DNA of 64,000 nucleotides from Lithospermum erythrorhizon (taxonomy: Eukaryota > Streptophyta > Magnoliopsida > Boraginales > Boraginaceae). The notes beneath the pieces were generated by a model. The model searched no databases. It saw only the letters and a program-made list of their open reading frames with translations, and was not told where the DNA came from. The stretch's first letter is position 1, and the number at the start of each line of letters is the position of its first letter. Shown piece after piece: positions 13,061 through 25,260 of this stretch. The position numbers were made by a program, and so were the translations under genes. Where the stretch lies: NCBI GenBank assembly GCA_019722365.1, contig JADFUC010000569.1, positions 1-64,000 on the forward strand. The letters are read 5' to 3'.

Positions 13061-13602
13061 AGATTCGGGTGCAGATGAACTCTTTTATTTGATTCATTCA
13101 TCAATTCTCCATGTGTTCTAAACGGACCAATCTTTTTGGATTATTTCTCACAATTAAATACTGACCAACTAGAAGCGTTATCATTTTAATAAATGCTAGT
13201 AGATTGGAATTCAAAGAAGGCTTAAGTAAAAGACTGTTAGTGATTATTTTTCCCATTGCCAAAATCGTAGAAGATGATCTACTTTTTAATATATATTGTA
13301 ATATATTATTTAGATAAATATATAAATTAAAGTGATCTGATTTATGTGCATATTTATTATTTGTTCCGTGTACATATAAAATTCCATCGTAATACAATAG
13401 GATATGTCGGTAGTTTTCGATATCTTGAGTGAGTTAATGACGTGTGATGGCCATGCTCAACTTGGTCTTGAATGCTCATTAATTCGTGAAGCCAAAACTA
13501 TAGTTGCGAGAGTTTAGTAATGATAGCTTACCATATCTTGGTATTTAGGAAGCAGTCTGAAGGAATCGTTGATACAAGTAATCGTCCAAGGACAAGTGGG
13601 AG
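13061..13602 (+). other. Unassigned stretch ending in a polypurine tract
   Basis: I recognise no coding sequence. The final nine bases (AAGTGGGAG, 13594-13602) are a polypurine tract directly before the family C LTR, so at least the last part is probably the 3' end of a C-family element's interior whose remainder is missing. Confidence 0.4.
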
Positions 13603-14531
13603 TGTTGGAAATATGAGATATTTGAAATAATGCCCGTTGAACAATTCGATTGTACAATCGATTAACTCATTTAAGTTAAGTTCATGTATACGTTCGATTA
13701 TATGGTAATGTTCGTATTAGGATACTCGATGTGACACTAGGGATTATGATGACTTCTTAGGACCCTTCATGTCGATATCTTATCAAATAATATTCGGTTA
13801 ACATTTATTAGTATATGGCTTTGTCAATCAGCCTACAGAAGGTGTATATCACAGCGAAATCGTCGCTAATTTAATTATAACTGGGTTTTAAAATAGAGAC
13901 TATATGAGAGCATTGAGGCAAAATTCAATAGTGGGAAAACATCATATTCGACTAAAAGGAGGCTAATAGATAATTGTTCCAGAATGTTCTTCTCCGCATA
14001 AAGAGATACCTTGATTTCAAGGATAAGAATTGGAAGGTTACGAAACACTGCCTGAGTTCAACCAAACAGAAATAGAGGAGGTGGAGCAGGGTTTGCCTTT
14101 TCTTTCTAAAGTATAAAAGTAGAGATTTTGATCTTTTATATAAAGACACTTTTGGAGAAGAAAAATTGTTAATTTCACTTTTTGGTATCACGATTTTGTG
14201 AAAGGCAATTTCTCTCTCCTCTCTTACTCCTCTTGTGAGTAGACTAGTAGGAAGAAAAAATCCCATTGGATTTTTCATGCAGCTCTCTTCATGGTTGATA
14301 GTTTAAAAGATTAGTAAAACAAAAGGCTTGTTATTCGTTGGTGTGAATGATTAGGGCATTACGCTTTTGGATGCGGGTAGGTCTTCGTCGTATTATTACG
14401 TTTCTGTGTCGATTATTCAGAAGATGAAATTACGTATTTTCACATCTCTTTACTAATTATTGTTTGTCTGTTGATAGTGATAAGTAGGATTCATTATCGT
14501 AGTATTATTAGAATGTGTTATACGTTAGAAG
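13603..14531 (+). repeat. LTR of family C, plus orientation (3' LTR remnant)
   Basis: It starts TGTTGGAAATATGAG right after the polypurine tract and aligns to the reverse complement of 246-1198, ending near ACGTTAGAAG. The polypurine tract shows it was a 3' LTR; no matching 5' LTR in the same orientation is present in the window. Confidence 0.65.
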
Positions 14532-17377
14532 CTTGTAAACTATTAAAAGCTAGAAGCTTTCTTTCGGTATAGTACTTGAACGAAATCAGACATGACCATA
14601 TATACAAATCAGTTTTGTTCCTTCGAGAGGCTCAAGATCGACCACGTACATCATGGTCGGACAAATCCCCTCTAATATGCCAACTAACATGATACATACC
14701 CGACATATGCTCTTCGTAGTCCCTCAATTAATGTAGACATTTTGACACAGTCGAAATATAGTACTCATATAGAATAAGAACACATGAATAAGAATTGCTA
14801 AATAAAATAGTCATTGTGAAACTAGTACGACACACATATAATATCTAAATAGTCATTTCTAGTATTATAGTTAATTCACTAACTATATAGATAGGAGGTT
14901 GTAAACACACAAATTAATTGCTAGAGTAACTTGAATAATATATTATAGGGAATTCGATATCACAAAGAAAATATATGAAATTGGATATCTTTATCCAAAC
15001 TAGATATCTCCAAATGCTTACTAGCTTACAAAGTATAGAATTTAGTGAGACATCTATGGGCTTGATCCCGACTTGAACTTGGGTATGAGTATGGTTTATT
15101 CGAATATGAGTTTAGGGGTTTATCAGCTTGATCCTAAATTGAGGATATAAATATAACTTCAGAGCTTATGCGATTGACCCCAAAGAGGGATATATGGACT
15201 CAAGGACTTTTAGGCTTGATCTTGAATATCAGATTTGAATGTTTATATGAACATGCAAAGATTTGAATAGGTGATACTATTGTTTCTCTAGACAAAAATA
15301 AAAAGTTTTATAATGTATAATTATAGGGATATGTGAATCGATAGGCTTTTATTTTCCCCTATGATTGAAGTATGTGCATAAGATGCGGTTTATATAGCTC
15401 TCATATGCCTTGAATCCTTGCTTCTGATTGATTGATGAGATTTGGCCATCAATGCTTGATTTGTCTTGGAGAATAAGTATGTCTGATAGTATCTTATTTA
15501 TTTCGACATTACCTGTATGTCGAATAACTTATTCTGAGCATGCATCTTTTAGATAAGTATTATTGATGCTTATTTGGGGCTCATGTCCTAAATATTAGAA
15601 ACTGATACTTGTATATCTGCATTATAAATATTATATCTCATATTTTTTTAATATTCATTATTTATTAATAATGTAATAATTATATTTCTTCTTAAAAAAT
15701 ATTTTATAATTAATCTTTTAATATTAAATATTATTTTCAATGTGTTAATAAATAAGCTATTATTATAATTTTATTTGGTTAGACACGAAATAAATTATGC
15801 AATATTAGATTAAATTTTTTTTTACTAATGTAATAATTATATTTCTTGAAATTAAATTTAAATTTTACTCTATTTAATTAGATTAAAATAAAAGAGGGTT
15901 ATCCCGGATGGGAGTTGAAGAAACAAAGAGATAGAAAGAGCGCTACAGCCTACAACACATAATGTCTGGTAAATTGCCATATAGATAACTTTATACGGTC
16001 TGAAAATTTGAGACTTTTTTTTTTTAGTAGATGGAATTTCAGACTTCTAATTGTCTATTAATGGACGTCTTATTAATTTGAATAACACTCTATTGGGGGC
16101 ATGCAAGTCTCGCCAAACTGTCATCTTATGGTCCATGCGTCATTGTGCATTCATTGGGAGCAATTATTGCCCTCATTCTCCTGCAATGTATGCTTACTTG
16201 GTCAAGAAGATGGGAAATCATATTCCGCCACCTCATTTGCTATATATGAATGCATATTATTGTCAAAAACCTTGTCTGGCCAGACTGTCAATTCGTAGCT
16301 GCGGAATGCGCGCTGGCATCGAGGCGTAGGATCGATCGCAGCGTAACAATAGTATTCTTGAATCAGAAATTAAAATGCTAGCCAGTACCAATTCTGCAAT
16401 TATCTTGTGTATGGGATAATTACGGGCACTTGTCACATGCTTGGATAACATAAAATTTGGTGATGGGTAGTGCGGGGCCACTACGTTGGCGTATTAACGT
16501 ATGAATGCATATTATTTATTTATGGTGCATTGATTCCTTCCAAGTTTGAGCATTAAATACCATATATATATTCCATAAATATCATAAATGTTCATTTATT
16601 ATAACAGGATCCTAATTTAACTTCCAAAAGTTGTATGGTAGGCGTCTCTCATAGGGTTTTATGCCTCGTGCTTGAAGGCATCTCTCATAGGGTTTTATGC
16701 CCTTGTGCTTGATTTTTTGTGCCACACAAGCTTCTCTTAGCATATTTTCTAGGCCTTTTGTATATTCAAGGCCTCCAGCTTGATCCAAAACCCCCAAATC
16801 ATCACGGGTTGCTCCATTTTCATGATTTAATTAATAAATTTCAATATAATAAGAATAAATTAAATTAATATATTTTTGGAAACTAATTGGTAAATTTTGA
16901 CAAAGGCTATATGAAAGGAAGTTAAATAAAGAATAAAAATATGTGTAGGAAGATTTTGAGACAATAAATTTGGGTAGGGAATCTTAAGGTGGCTATCCGA
17001 AGTACCTTAAATGTTATTGTGCCATACTCCAAGAAAAATGAAGGTTAACAAATTTTGGTGCGTGTGTTGGAGAATTGAAATGAAAGAGTTTTAGTCGTTT
17101 GGTTAGAAGATTAGTCTTTGACGATACTTATGTACATAGTATGGCTAAAAATGAATATGATAATTCATGATGAGCAAACAATGACTGATGAGGTTTCAAT
17201 TGAGCTAATATTCCAAATTCTAGAGGCCAAGTACCAAGCTGGAGGAACAACCTCAGATGAGAGAAAATTGGGAGGTGGTGGAAAATTGGTACTTCTCCTT
17301 TATAATTTTAGGGTAAATGATTTTAAAGAGTAATTAGATTTGAAAAATACTCCACTTCGATCATTCTCATTTAATAT
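14532..17377. other. AT-rich intergenic stretch without recognisable genes
   Basis: I find no domain-bearing reading frame. Around 15055-15245 a degenerate unit containing GCTTGATCC and TTGAGGATAT recurs about four times. 15620-15890 is extremely AT-rich. A 92-codon open stretch at 16051-16329 has no motif I recognise. A 37-bp unit is duplicated in tandem at 16640-16712. Confidence 0.4.
16640..16712. repeat. 37-bp tandem duplication
   Basis: Two adjacent copies of a unit containing TCTCATAGGGTTTTATGCC and ending GTGCTTGA differ at only a few positions. Confidence 0.8.
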
Positions 17378-18153
17378 TGTTGGATGTTGAATCACGAATT
17401 TTTGATTCGTAATAGGAATGTTGGAAAATTATTGGTATATGATTTAATATTTGAATGCAAAATTAGTATCACAGTTATGCAATTTATATGATTTAATATT
17501 TGAATGCAAAATTAAGCGTCACAGGGGATTATCTATTTATCTCGATGTATATTGTATATACACGTAAGATAGTACAAATTAATTCTAGAATTCTAAGACG
17601 AATGTGGTGAATGTCACACGACCCGATTATCACAGTGTTGATTGTGATGGCAGTCTTTGATTCACACATTATTTTAGCTAGTTGGAATTTTATTATTGAA
17701 TTGTGTTGAAGCATTTTGTAACTTGATTGGATTGAATGTCATTAATGTGAATTATGGTGTAGAGTTATAGTTATTAGTAGTTATGAATACTACTAAATGT
17801 GTCCCTAATAGCATTGGAGTTAAAACCTTTTCATTAACACATGAATTTTTGTTATAAATTGAGAGACAACACTCCAAACTTTCGGGAGGAAAAATATGGA
17901 AACACCATAAGAGTTTTAGTTTTATTTGTGAGTATTTTTGGTACTTATTTTGGGTGATAGATACAGTGAGTTTTGGGTTGTTGAAGTGAGGCTTAGAGTC
18001 TTCTAGTAGCAGGCAAATTTTATCTTGGGAGGCAAACACCATACGTGATCACTGTAGAAAGGAGTAGGTAATTCTTTGGAAAGTGAACACGACTTGATCG
18101 ATATTTTACATATTTTAAATTGATTATATGTTTTATTATAACTATTTTCCTAC
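17378..18153 (+). repeat. 5' LTR of element H
   Basis: It begins TGTTGGATGTTGAATCACG and ends near TTTTCCTACCA. It contains two direct copies of ATGATTTAATATTTGAATGC (17429 and 17489), a pattern also present in the 3' LTR. Confidence 0.8.
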
Positions 18154-18484
18154 CATTAAAAGCAAATTTCTAAAAGTGAATCATAATTTAGTTGGCTAGA
18201 AATCGATTTAGTTTGTATATATGAATATATCCATCTCGGTAATTAACATCTTGATACGGTAACTGCCACCATTCAACCCAAGGTCTTAAGCAGGAGTAAC
18301 CTGTCTTGGTTCATGATTGAATATGAAACTTGGAGGAAAATGATAATTAATTATAACCTTAATCGTCATCTGGTTTAACTACTGTAAGGTTGATTGAAGT
18401 TGAAGCTTATGTTGATGTAATCTTGCTATTCGGGAGTTGGGTTTACTTGGTAGTCCCGTTACCATTGTTTAGTGTGTTAAACTC

Positions 18485-18720
18485 TAGATTTCATTTTGTT
18501 TTATGAAACTTCTTTTAAAATAATAAAATATATTATTTTATAATAAAATATAATATTTCAAAAATAAATATATTTTAATAAAATATATTAAAATATTTCA
18601 AAATAATATTATATTAATTATCTTAAAATATTAAATTTTAATATATACCTTAAAATTTTAAATTAGAATATTTTTCAAATATTAGAAATTAAATTAATTA
18701 ATATTAAAGTGTTAGGGATC
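18485..18720. repeat. Extremely AT-rich block inside element H
   Basis: Around 230 bp are composed almost solely of A and T in TAAAATAT/TTAATATT-type words with many short inverted matches. It could form hairpins or act as a matrix-attachment-like segment, but the sequence shows only the composition. Confidence 0.6.
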
Positions 18721-21700
18721 AAATGAGAACTATTTGTACACTTCTTGAGGGATCATATGCAACTTTACAGCACTAATAGCACTTAGCTATTTAGTATATT
18801 TTAACACCAAAATGCGCAAAACGTTAAATTATAACGGCACAATTAAATTAAGGAGTAAATGCGCCTTGCGGTGTATCTTATCACAGGGCCAAATTGCATT
18901 CTTTGTCTTGTAAGCAGGACGAAAATGCAAACTTGATCACATTCATGAGACCATTGCTACAATTAACTTCGTGCATATTACGAAGTAGCCGGACATCATT
19001 TTTGGTGAATAATTTATTTCAGTTGGTTCTTGGTCAATAACATGGGTGTCAAAATGTTCTATTATTTATTGGTTGATAATATCTTTTGATTATAATGTTA
19101 CATTATAATATGGAATAATAAGATGACCATTTAACATAAGCATCGTTCGAGCTTCATAATTTGGTTTTATTAGCTATTACCACACGTGCAGAGTAATATG
19201 ATTAGAAAATGAATGGTCGATTAACCAACCAGTCGCTTGAGGTAATGATGAAGATCAAATTGATATATTATTTGAATATATCAGAATTTTCTATATACCT
19301 CTTATTTTTTCTGATTGATTAATATGAACTTGTGGATAACTTGTCAAATAAATTCTTAAATGGTTTTTATTAAGATTTTATTCAGAACGTTTGTAAGGAA
19401 ATAGAAGTTCATTATCAGCTGAACTCTTTGGATAGTCAAACGTTCTGGCTCATGGAACTTATCATGGTTGAAAAAGCTGTGTGCTAATATTATTTATTTT
19501 GACGGTGGTGTTTGTTGCCTTGTTTAGGAAAGATAATATCAAGTATGGTTGGTACCCAATGGAGTACTTATAGAACATAGCACGTTTGATATGGTGCACC
19601 ATCTTGATATGAAGCATGTAAAGTGTTCCTAGAGAATCTGGTGACATAATTCTATTGTTGGAACTGGCTTGAAAAATAACTCATTCTGAGGATAATACTA
19701 AATTAGTACACATTCTTTATCCCACTAAATTAATGCTTGAATGTTGATGAGAAGTTTACATATTATATATTTGGAGTATATATGTCTATATATATATAAT
19801 GAATTTTTATAAACAATTATCAATGGATTGTTGCATATTTTGTTCAACTAATTTTGGAATTGATATATGGATTAGTGTCCTCAAATAGAAAGCAGTGATA
19901 GTCTTCTTAGGGTGATCACAAATATATAAGACAAATGTGAATTTGATCCATAATGTGGTAAGGTTTTAATACATTATTGTGTTGATATGTGAGATATGTG
20001 ACTTCAAATAAATTTGCATGAAGTCATAGAATTGAAAATTATAATTTTTCAATCAAGATTGTAAGAATGTAATTCACCAATTTATTTAAGTAACTCAGGA
20101 GAAAGATACATTCATAGAATTGATTAATTTGATGGAACTAATAAGTAAATGTCATTGAATATTAGGGTAATTTTGAGAAATTAATCCATTGAAATGAAAT
20201 TTCAATGCTTAGAAATTCAAAAGATTGTGTGCTTAGTAACGGCGTTTGGTAGACAAACAAGCACAAATTGATGAAAAATGCTAGTGGTTCATTTTTTGTT
20301 TGACAATGTAACATTGTCAAAGATGTCTCATTATAGATTGTATTATAGTTAAGAAAGAAAGAACCTTTAGGGATGTTGTGATATCTAAAGGATTTAAAAT
20401 CAAAGTTGAATCTTTCATAGTCATGATGTAATTCATGCTAGGAAAAATAAAATTAATTTTGATAATAGGAGATTCATTTTATATGAATTCTATTTTTAAT
20501 TAATTACAAAATAAAGTAATTCTGAAATTGAGAAATTTCTCAAACAATGAGAACTTCAATATAGTTGAGCATTGGTCTCGTTGGTTTGGTTGTTGGTAAG
20601 AAGTTTTGAAAATCGTATTTTCATATAAATTTACTTGGTATACATAGGTATGTATGTAAGCCACAATGATAAAATAAACGAAATATGAAGAATTGAATTG
20701 GAATTTTGAAAGCCTAATTCTTATATATTTTGGTATAGTCAAATAATGGTGTAAAACCTACATTTGATATAGAGTTAGTTCTCGAATGGGAAACTAAATA
20801 GTACACAGTACATATGTATAAGGAATTAAATGATAAGTAATTGAGCAAAATAATATATTTTGGAGTTCATATTTAGATCTCGATTATAAAATGAGCAATC
20901 TAACCAATTTTTGTTATAAAAAAAAGTTCGAGGATCACAAGTAAGTGTAACTTTTAATTTGGGTGACATTTTAGAACAATATAAAAAATAATGTGGAAAT
21001 GTTATTTTGTCGATTATGTAGTAATTGATGCGTACCTCGGTGGATGGAACAATTGTGTCACGAACTATCTTGAATAATGAGATAATCTTAAAAGGCAAGA
21101 GAAGTTGAGGTATTACTAGGAAATGACAATATTCATTCTTGTATACCTATGAGAAAATTTATATCCAAGAGTATCGTAGATGCATATGCGATAGTTGGAT
21201 GTTACATTTTAACATGAGATTATTCTTGTGATTTGAAATAATCTTTGTTTTGAGAAATGAGATGGTGGTGTCGCTTTAAAATGAGATTATGATCATGGAG
21301 TTTATCTTTGGTTAGGAGTCAAATCAAACTCTACAAAAATAATGACATGTTGGTGTCATATAGTATGAAATTTGAAATATTCAATGGAGATGAACACATA
21401 CAAATAATGAAATAGTGTGCCTAGTGCACTCTCTATGAATCATGGTGTATTATGTAGACATTAGTAGACAAAGGGTGGATGTTATGATAAAGTGTTGTAG
21501 CCGCGGCATTTAGCATATTTTCTTTGTTACCTGCAGGCGAGAATGTTTATTAAATGTAATATAAAATACAAAATACCATGATGCAACTACTCTTGGTGTA
21601 GTAATCAATTGTGATGAGGTACAGTCAAATTGATAACATGTGGATCCATAAAAGAAGAAATTGTAACCAAGAGTGAGTTGGAGGAATGGGATAATAATAC

Positions 21701-22288
21701 AGGAGTAGAAAGTTGTACGTGGGGAACCTGCACAGTTATTTGAGATCCTAGATCTAGGTTCCCGAGGACAACGAACCGTATCGACTAGTGAATCCTTGTG
21801 TAAGGATCAACCTCTACCCATTTTCAAATTGAAACAATGATACCCGTGGGATTAAGGTTAGCGATTATACTTTTAATGCTCATTAAAACGTTGGAATATC
21901 CAAATTTGAGTAATCTTGAGTTACTCTTGCAAATAATGAAAAGTCACCTATGTGAGTAGAAGTAAGGGCGACTTGGAGAAGAGAAATGTTCAAAGGGCAC
22001 ATTTCTTTGAAAAGCTCCGCAGGGAGACAAGCGATATCAGGTGACTGGCAGGAGCGATAGGTGAGGGGTAACCCGATGAGTTCATCGCTGACATGTGAGT
22101 AATGTGGTAAATGCGCTGCAAGCAGTTAGTTCCAGACATCGCGTCTACTATATTTGTTAGTGGATGTAAACGCATATGTACTAGGGGAAGGTTCAAGACC
22201 ACGCTGACCCGTCTATGCGAAGTGATCGTTGTGCTATCACCTTTGTCGAGTCAAAACCTTTTTACAAAATTTTTATTCATGTGGGGGA

Positions 22289-23098
22289 TGTTGGATGTTG
22301 AATGAAAATTTTGATTCATGTGGGGGATGTTGGAAAATCATTGGTATATGATTTAATATTTGAATGCAAAATTGGCATCCTGAGGGATTGTCTAATTTAT
22401 ATGATTTAATATTTGAATGCAAAATTAAGCGTCACGAGGGGGTGTCTAATTTATCGGTGTACATTGTGTATACACGTAGATAAGTACCACAAATTAATTT
22501 CGAGAATTTTAAGGCGAGATGTGGTGAATGTAAGACCAGTATAGGAATGTGGGTGTGATGTGAGTGGAATTAAATACGTTATTTTTAGTTAGTTGGAATT
22601 TTATCGTTGTATTGTGTTGGAAGCGTTGATGCGGTTTGCAACTTCTATTGAATTGAATGTCATTAGTGTGAATTATGGTGTGAGTTATAGTTATTAATAG
22701 TTTGAATACTACTAAATGTGTCATAATGACATGGAGTTACAAACCTTTTTCATTAACACATGAACTTTTACAACTATAAATTTAAAACTGACCTCAACTT
22801 AGGAGGAGGGAAAAACTATGGAAGCTTGACACAAGAGTTTTAGTTTATTTTGTGAATATTTTGGTACTTATTTTATAGTGATAATACAATTTCTGAGTTG
22901 TTCGAAGTGAGAACACAGAGTGCTTCTAAAGGCCCTGCTGAATTTATCTTGGGAAGCGAAGCCAGCTACATTGATCTGGCAGCTAGAAAGAATGAGACAG
23001 GAAATTTGTTTTAAGAGAGAGTGTCGGACCTTTGAGTTGAGTGCGATATTTTCTGTATTTAAATTGATTTTTATGTTTTACTATAACTTTTTTCCTAT
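22289..23098 (+). repeat. 3' LTR of element H
   Basis: It begins TGTTGGATGTTGAATG after the purine tract GTGGGGGA and aligns with 17378-18153 along its length. The right edge is set by the AATAT duplication at 23099-23103. Confidence 0.8.
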
Positions 23099-23189
23099 AA
23101 TATCATCGTGTTTTAAATCGGCTTATGTTACAAAAATGATTGAAATCCTCATACATTAATTTTGTCGTTAGATTAGAATTTTTCATCAA

Positions 23190-23285
23190 TTTTTTTTTTT
23201 TTTTGAAAAGACTTTTTATTAATATGAAAAGAAAAGAAGTACAAACAGGATTCCGTGATATAAATCCAGTTCGATCGCTTATGTC
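23190..23285 (-). mobile_element. Possible LINE 3' end fragment with poly(A) tail
   Basis: On the minus strand the segment reads TGTACTTCTTTTCTTTTC, then ATTAATAAAAAG, then a run of 15 A (23190-23204 on the plus strand). This is how many plant L1-type LINEs end. It is too short to prove. Confidence 0.4.
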
Positions 23286-23530
23286 AAGTAACTTTCATGG
23301 CGAAAATTTAATTTTATTATTATTTTTATCCGTCAATATTCTCTGAGAAGAATACACTCGAAATCACTCGAGTATTGTGATATTACTGACAACTAAATTA
23401 ATTGATAAATTTATGGATGTTGACCAAATCTCTTATTTAAAGCTACCAGGTTGGTAGGCATTTATTACAATAATTCTAGAATTAATTAAATAACACAATC
23501 TTCAATTTATAGTGTATGCTCCTAATATGA

Positions 23531-23541
23531 CTATATAAATA
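23531..23541 (+). promoter_or_regulatory. TATA box of the cysteine-rich peptide gene
   Basis: CTATATAAATA lies about 51 bp before the start codon at 23583. With the usual 25-35 bp spacing the transcript would have only a very short leader. Confidence 0.6.
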
Positions 23542-23582
23542 GACATTAATGAAAATAAATAAACTTGTTAATTTTAGAAAAT

Positions 23583-23988
23583 ATGAATGATAAGATGATA
23601 ACGATCCTCCTCGGACTCTTAATCATATATTTGTTCTCCTCTTCAAATGGTATATAATATAACCATTTCATTATGATCTTCTTTTTGGAAAATCTTTTAC
23701 AATATTATTTACTACGGAGTATTAATTTATTTTCACTTTCAAGCAGTTTCAGGGGTGTCTGCAGCATGCTATTTTGGTGAATTTTTACCAGGTGAATGTG
23801 AAGTTGATAACAACCAGGCCAGAAAGAGATGTTATAACTTACTGAAAGAAGAGCATCCAGAAACCAGCCTTACAAATTGTCAATGTTCAAATAAAATTTC
23901 ACCTGGTCCTATTGAGCACCTATGTGTTTGCATAGGCATTCCTTGTCCATCAACTTCTCAAAATATTACTCATGAAAAGCATTTGTAA
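23583..23988 (+). CDS. Secreted eight-cysteine SCR/SP11-like (defensin-like) peptide
   Basis: Two exons: 23583-23649 and 23744 (or 23747 or 23753)-23988. Exon 1 encodes a hydrophobic signal peptide (MNDKMITILLGLLIIYLF...), interrupted by a phase-1 intron with GT and AG ends. Exon 2 encodes about 80 residues with eight cysteines spaced C-x9-C-x10-C-x15-C-x-C-x12-C-x-C-x4-C, and a Gly-x-Cys at the second cysteine. The full product is about 103 residues. A signal-peptide exon followed by a single intron is the common design of plant defensin-like genes. The two Cys-x-Cys pairs and the Gly-x-Cys match the SCR/SP11-like subgroup, whose known members include the pollen self-incompatibility ligand of Brassicaceae. 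The Cys-x3-Cys of classical defensins is absent. The frame is intact, and a TATA box stands at the right distance. The specific role cannot be inferred: it could be reproductive signalling or defence. No receptor kinase gene lies in the window. Confidence 0.75.
23740..23752 (+). promoter_or_regulatory. Three in-frame alternative splice acceptors
   Basis: The intron of the peptide gene ends CAAGCAGTTTCAG. AG dinucleotides at 23742-23743, 23745-23746 and 23751-23752 all leave exon 2 in the same frame. They would change only 0-3 residues at the end of the signal peptide. The first two form a NAGNAG acceptor. Confidence 0.7.
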
Positions 23989-24339
23989 TGTTGATTAGTA
24001 CTTAATTGCATATATTTTCATGCGTACACAATATATTGTATCCTTATTATGTTGACATATGAATTGAAAATTAAAAAAATTATATGCACTTTATTAATAG
24101 TGCATTTTAGTTATTAATTTAAATGAGTTGACAGTTGTTAATTGAGCATATTTAATGAGTTTTAAAGTTCGATAAATTTAATTGCATGCCTTTTTTACCT
24201 AAACGTTAAGTTGTGGTGTAAAGTGGTACTTAGATGATTTGATTTTAAAATGAGGGACATAATCTCCAAACAAAATGGGGAAACGGAAAATGAGAGTTTC
24301 GTTAATGAAAGATGGGAGGACGGACTCGTTGATTAGCCA
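23989..24339. other. 3' flank of the peptide gene
   Basis: AT-rich sequence with no gene. It presumably contains the 3' untranslated region; no unambiguous AATAAA signal is seen close to the stop codon. Confidence 0.4.
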
Positions 24340-25025
24340 TATTCTGAGGTTATGAGAAAACAAATAAAAAAGGAACTCAGTATATAACTTTTAGAGGAAA
24401 AAAGAACATTGGTCATATTAGCACAGTTTTGACACTTAAATCACTTTTGTTATCTCTAAAAAAAACAAAGAAAACTACAACAAGAATCAAGAGGAATTGT
24501 TGTACGTGAGACCAACCATTTTTCTTCTTTGAAGATTATTTAAGGCTATGCGTTTGATAGTTTGATTCGGGAATTGATTTCATCTTCCGGATTTTTATTT
24601 GATTTACGTTTGTTTAAAGAAAGTTTATTATTTCAATATGAGCATGACTGGTTTCTATATTAGGATTTAAGATTTGTTATTTATTACACAAATAATAATT
24701 AACATTAATTTGATCAATTCTTTTATAAGCAAATTATTATGATTTATGATAAGCTATGAAATGAATGAAAATTATAATATAGCTCTTTTGATTAATTAAT
24801 AAATAAGGAAGTTGTTCATACATGCAATATGCGACCGAGTAATATGTCCAATTTGATTTTATTGTGTTTCATGTAATCATGTCTATAATTTGAATAATTC
24901 ACCTTTAATCATAGGGTTTTTAGTTAAACTAGGAATACTAGGTATACTAAATTTTAGACATTAATACTGATGTTTGTTTAATTCATTATTTAGGTAGATA
25001 TAAATATATTGTATGGATAAATCAT
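24340..25025 (+). repeat. Dispersed repeat R, copy 1
   Basis: The blocks match, in the same order and orientation, the sequence at 55.43-58.06 kb: ATTATGAGAAAACAAA, then AAGAGGAATTGTTGTACGT, then TTATGATTTATGATAAGC and AATGAAAATTATAATATA, then AAATTTTAGACATTAATACT. No coding sequence is evident. It may be an unclassified transposable element or a segmental duplication. Confidence 0.65.
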
Positions 25026-25260
25026 AATCCCTAATAATCCCTCCAATCCAAAATAATTGATTTTCTCATATATCAAGATAAATCTTTAATCTTCAATTAC
25101 TCTTTAATTATATTATTAAAAAATTAAAAAATTAATATTATGAAATTATTTTAAAAGACGAATCCAATTATATAAATTTTATATTTTTTAAAATAATGAA
25201 TAATTAATAATTACTCACAAAAGCTCAATTTCAAAAATCTAAACGCCAATTGTTTTGTAT
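25026..25260. repeat. Possible MITE fragment
   Basis: The start, CCCTCCAATCCAAAATAATTG, is like the terminal repeat of Stowaway-type MITEs (CTCCCTCCGTCCCAAAATAA), followed by AT-rich DNA. The other terminal repeat was not found. Confidence 0.35.

Larger units (their letters stand above)
17378..23098 (+). mobile_element. LTR retrotransposon H, apparently non-autonomous
   Basis: Two direct LTRs (17378-18153 and 22289-23098) enclose 4.1 kb. The polypurine tract GTGGGGGA (22281-22288) precedes the 3' LTR, and a 5-bp target-site duplication AATAT lies at 17373-17377 and 23099-23103. In the interior I find no protease, integrase, RT or RNase H motif on either strand, only AT-rich sequence with scattered short open stretches. 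Such an element would need enzymes from a relative, as described for large non-autonomous LTR derivatives (LARDs). Very old decay of gag-pol is the alternative. No initiator-Met primer-binding site is evident after the 5' LTR. Confidence 0.75.

Noticed and set aside
16051..16329. 92-codon open stretch with several cysteines
   Set aside because: It has no signal peptide, no cysteine framework and no partner exon, and sits in plain intergenic DNA. Chance is more likely than a gene.
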